Origin: Chloroflexota bacterium
Lineage (GTDB): Bacteria > Chloroflexota > UBA11872
DNA length: 6,685 bases
Assembly: GCA_028875175.1 (NCBI GenBank)
Contig: JAPPFO010000079.1
Span: 1 to 6,685, forward strand
Direction of reading: 5' to 3'
Below the pieces are notes generated by a model that worked only from the letters and a program-made list of their open reading frames with translations, searched no databases and was not told where the DNA came from. The position numbers and the translations under genes are program-made. Position 1 is the first letter of the stretch; the number at the start of each line of letters is the position of its first letter. Shown one piece after another: positions 5,882 to 6,685 of the stretch.

Positions 5882-6685
5882 ATGAGGCTCAGTCGCTGGA
5901 CGCGAATAGTCTTGATCGCTCTGTGCGGGATGCTGGCGATTGCGTGCGGCGAGGATGCCGCGTCAGAGCCAGGCCGCGAGGCAGCCATCGCCAACACTGA
6001 ACAGGCCAGCTCGGAAGAGCCGTTTGTGATTGGGGCGCTGGACTCGCTGACGGGGGTTGGGGAGTCGTACGGGGTTCCGCTGTCGCGGTCCAAGCTGCTG
6101 GCGGTGGAGGAGATCAACGCGGCGGGCGGCATCAACGGGCGGATGCTGAAGCTGGTGATCGAGGACTCCAAGTGCACGTCCACGGATGCGATTGCCGCGT
6201 ACCAGCGGCTGACCGACGTGGAGGGCATCAAGATCGTCCTGGGAGCGACCTGCAGCGGGGCCACCCTGGGGGTTGCTCCGCTGGCGGAGAAAGACGGCGT
6301 GATCCTGTTTTCGCCGTCGTCGACGAGCCCCGACATCACGCACGCCGGCGATTACGTCTTCCGGACGGCCATCAGTTCGGAGAAGGCGGGCACGGACGTG
6401 GGCAACCTGCTGTGGGCCGACGGCGTTCGGTCGATCGTCACGATCAGCGAGGCCACGGACTACGCGGAGGGAAGTCGCCGCGCGGCCGTGGCGCAGTTCG
6501 AGCAGCTGGGGGGCACCGTGGCGGCGGCGGAGAGCTATCCCTCGGACGCGATCGACTTTCGTAGTCAACTCGCAAAGCTGCTGCGCGTCAGCGCCGACGC
6601 AATGTTCCTGGCCGCGCAAGGCGAGATCTCCGGCGGCACCATCGTCAAGCAGGCCCGCGAACTGGGCTACGACGGTCCCATCTAC
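5882..6685 (+). CDS. ABC transporter substrate-binding lipoprotein, Leu/Ile/Val-binding (LivJ/LivK) type, 3'-truncated by window edge
   Basis: 268 codons are open to the right edge; the family usually runs 380-430 aa, so roughly a third is missing. The N-terminus is a lipoprotein signal peptide: MRLSRWTR, a hydrophobic core (IVLIALCGMLAIA) and a lipobox ending AIAC with Cys22 as the likely lipidated residue. An acidic, Ser/Glu-rich linker follows to about residue 46. The type I periplasmic-binding domain then shows IGALDSLTG (50-58), EEINAAGGINGR (76-87), LVLGATCSG-like IVLGATCSGATLG (118-130) and FSPSSTSPDIT (143-153). C98 and C124 sit where LivJ-type proteins have their conserved disulfide. 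It would bind an amino acid, small amide or carboxylate outside the membrane and pass it to permease and ATPase subunits, probably encoded beyond the edge. AAGGTG precedes the ATG at 4 nt or so. It is divergent from the DJ-1/isomerase operon. The ligand is unknown. Confidence 0.9.
   Translation, partial: MRLSRWTRIVLIALCGMLAIACGEDAASEPGREAAIANTEQASSEEPFVIGALDSLTGVGESYGVPLSRSKLLAVEEINAAGGINGRMLKLVIEDSKCTSTDAIAAYQRLTDVEGIKIVLGATCSGATLGVAPLAEKDGVILFSPSSTSPDITHAGDYVFRTAISSEKAGTDVGNLLWADGVRSIVTISEATDYAEGSRRAAVAQFEQLGGTVAAAESYPSDAIDFRSQLAKLLRVSADAMFLAAQGEISGGTIVKQARELGYDGPIY

Noticed and set aside
5131..6339. Minus-strand open frame extending the isomerase upstream to a total of 683 codons
   Set aside because: Upstream of 5130 the frame runs out of register through the DJ-1 gene and antisense to the binding protein. 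The translation is Arg/Pro/Ser-rich with no family similarity, and the isomerase has its own ATG at the ATGA overlap.
1..6685. CRISPR arrays, tRNA or rRNA genes, insertion sequences, prophage or defence genes
   Set aside because: No regularly spaced direct repeats, cloverleaf-like segments, transposase-like or phage-like proteins were seen in any part of the window.

Overview
The window is GC-rich bacterial DNA, densely packed with genes, with clear Shine-Dalgarno sequences and a lipobox-bearing solute-binding protein. Several divergent phytanoyl-CoA dioxygenase (PhyH) genes sit with a sugar-isomerase-like TIM barrel, a five-bladed-propeller glycosidase-like protein and a branched-chain-amino-acid-type ABC substrate-binding protein. 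That content resembles uncultivated soil, marine or sponge-associated lineages (Chloroflexota of the SAR202/Dehalococcoidia type, Poribacteria, Latescibacterota). This is an inference from gene content only; there is no rRNA or other taxonomic marker. No tRNA, rRNA, CRISPR array, transposase or attachment site was seen.

Layout. (a) Positions 1-2099, minus strand, read from right to left: an 86-codon truncated PhyH N-terminus (2099-1839), whose stop codon overlaps the start of a 510-aa propeller-type glycosidase-like gene (1839-307), followed after a short gap by a second PhyH gene (248-1) that runs off the left edge. (b) Positions 2100-2286 form a divergent intergenic region. (c) Plus strand: a complete 291-aa PhyH dioxygenase (2287-3162), then a 288-aa alpha/alpha-toroid protein with prenyltransferase/squalene-oxidase-like repeats (3278-4144). 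(d) A convergent 143-bp gap. (e) Minus strand: a DJ-1/PfpI family gene (5723-5127) overlapping by ATGA a sugar phosphate isomerase/epimerase-like gene (5130-4288). (f) A divergent region, then on the plus strand the start of a lipoprotein substrate-binding protein of the Leu/Ile/Val ABC transporter type (5882 to the right edge).

How they may work together: the window reads as accessory catabolism. The solute-binding protein would capture an amino-acid-like or related ligand, the isomerase and DJ-1 proteins are translationally coupled and probably act in one small-molecule pathway, and the PhyH enzymes would hydroxylate small organic substrates with 2-oxoglutarate and Fe(II). No substrate can be deduced from sequence alone. 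Nothing here proves a new biological system. The most noteworthy items are the truncated PhyH reading into the glycosidase-like gene, the coupled DJ-1/isomerase pair, and the toroid protein without a recognisable catalytic motif.
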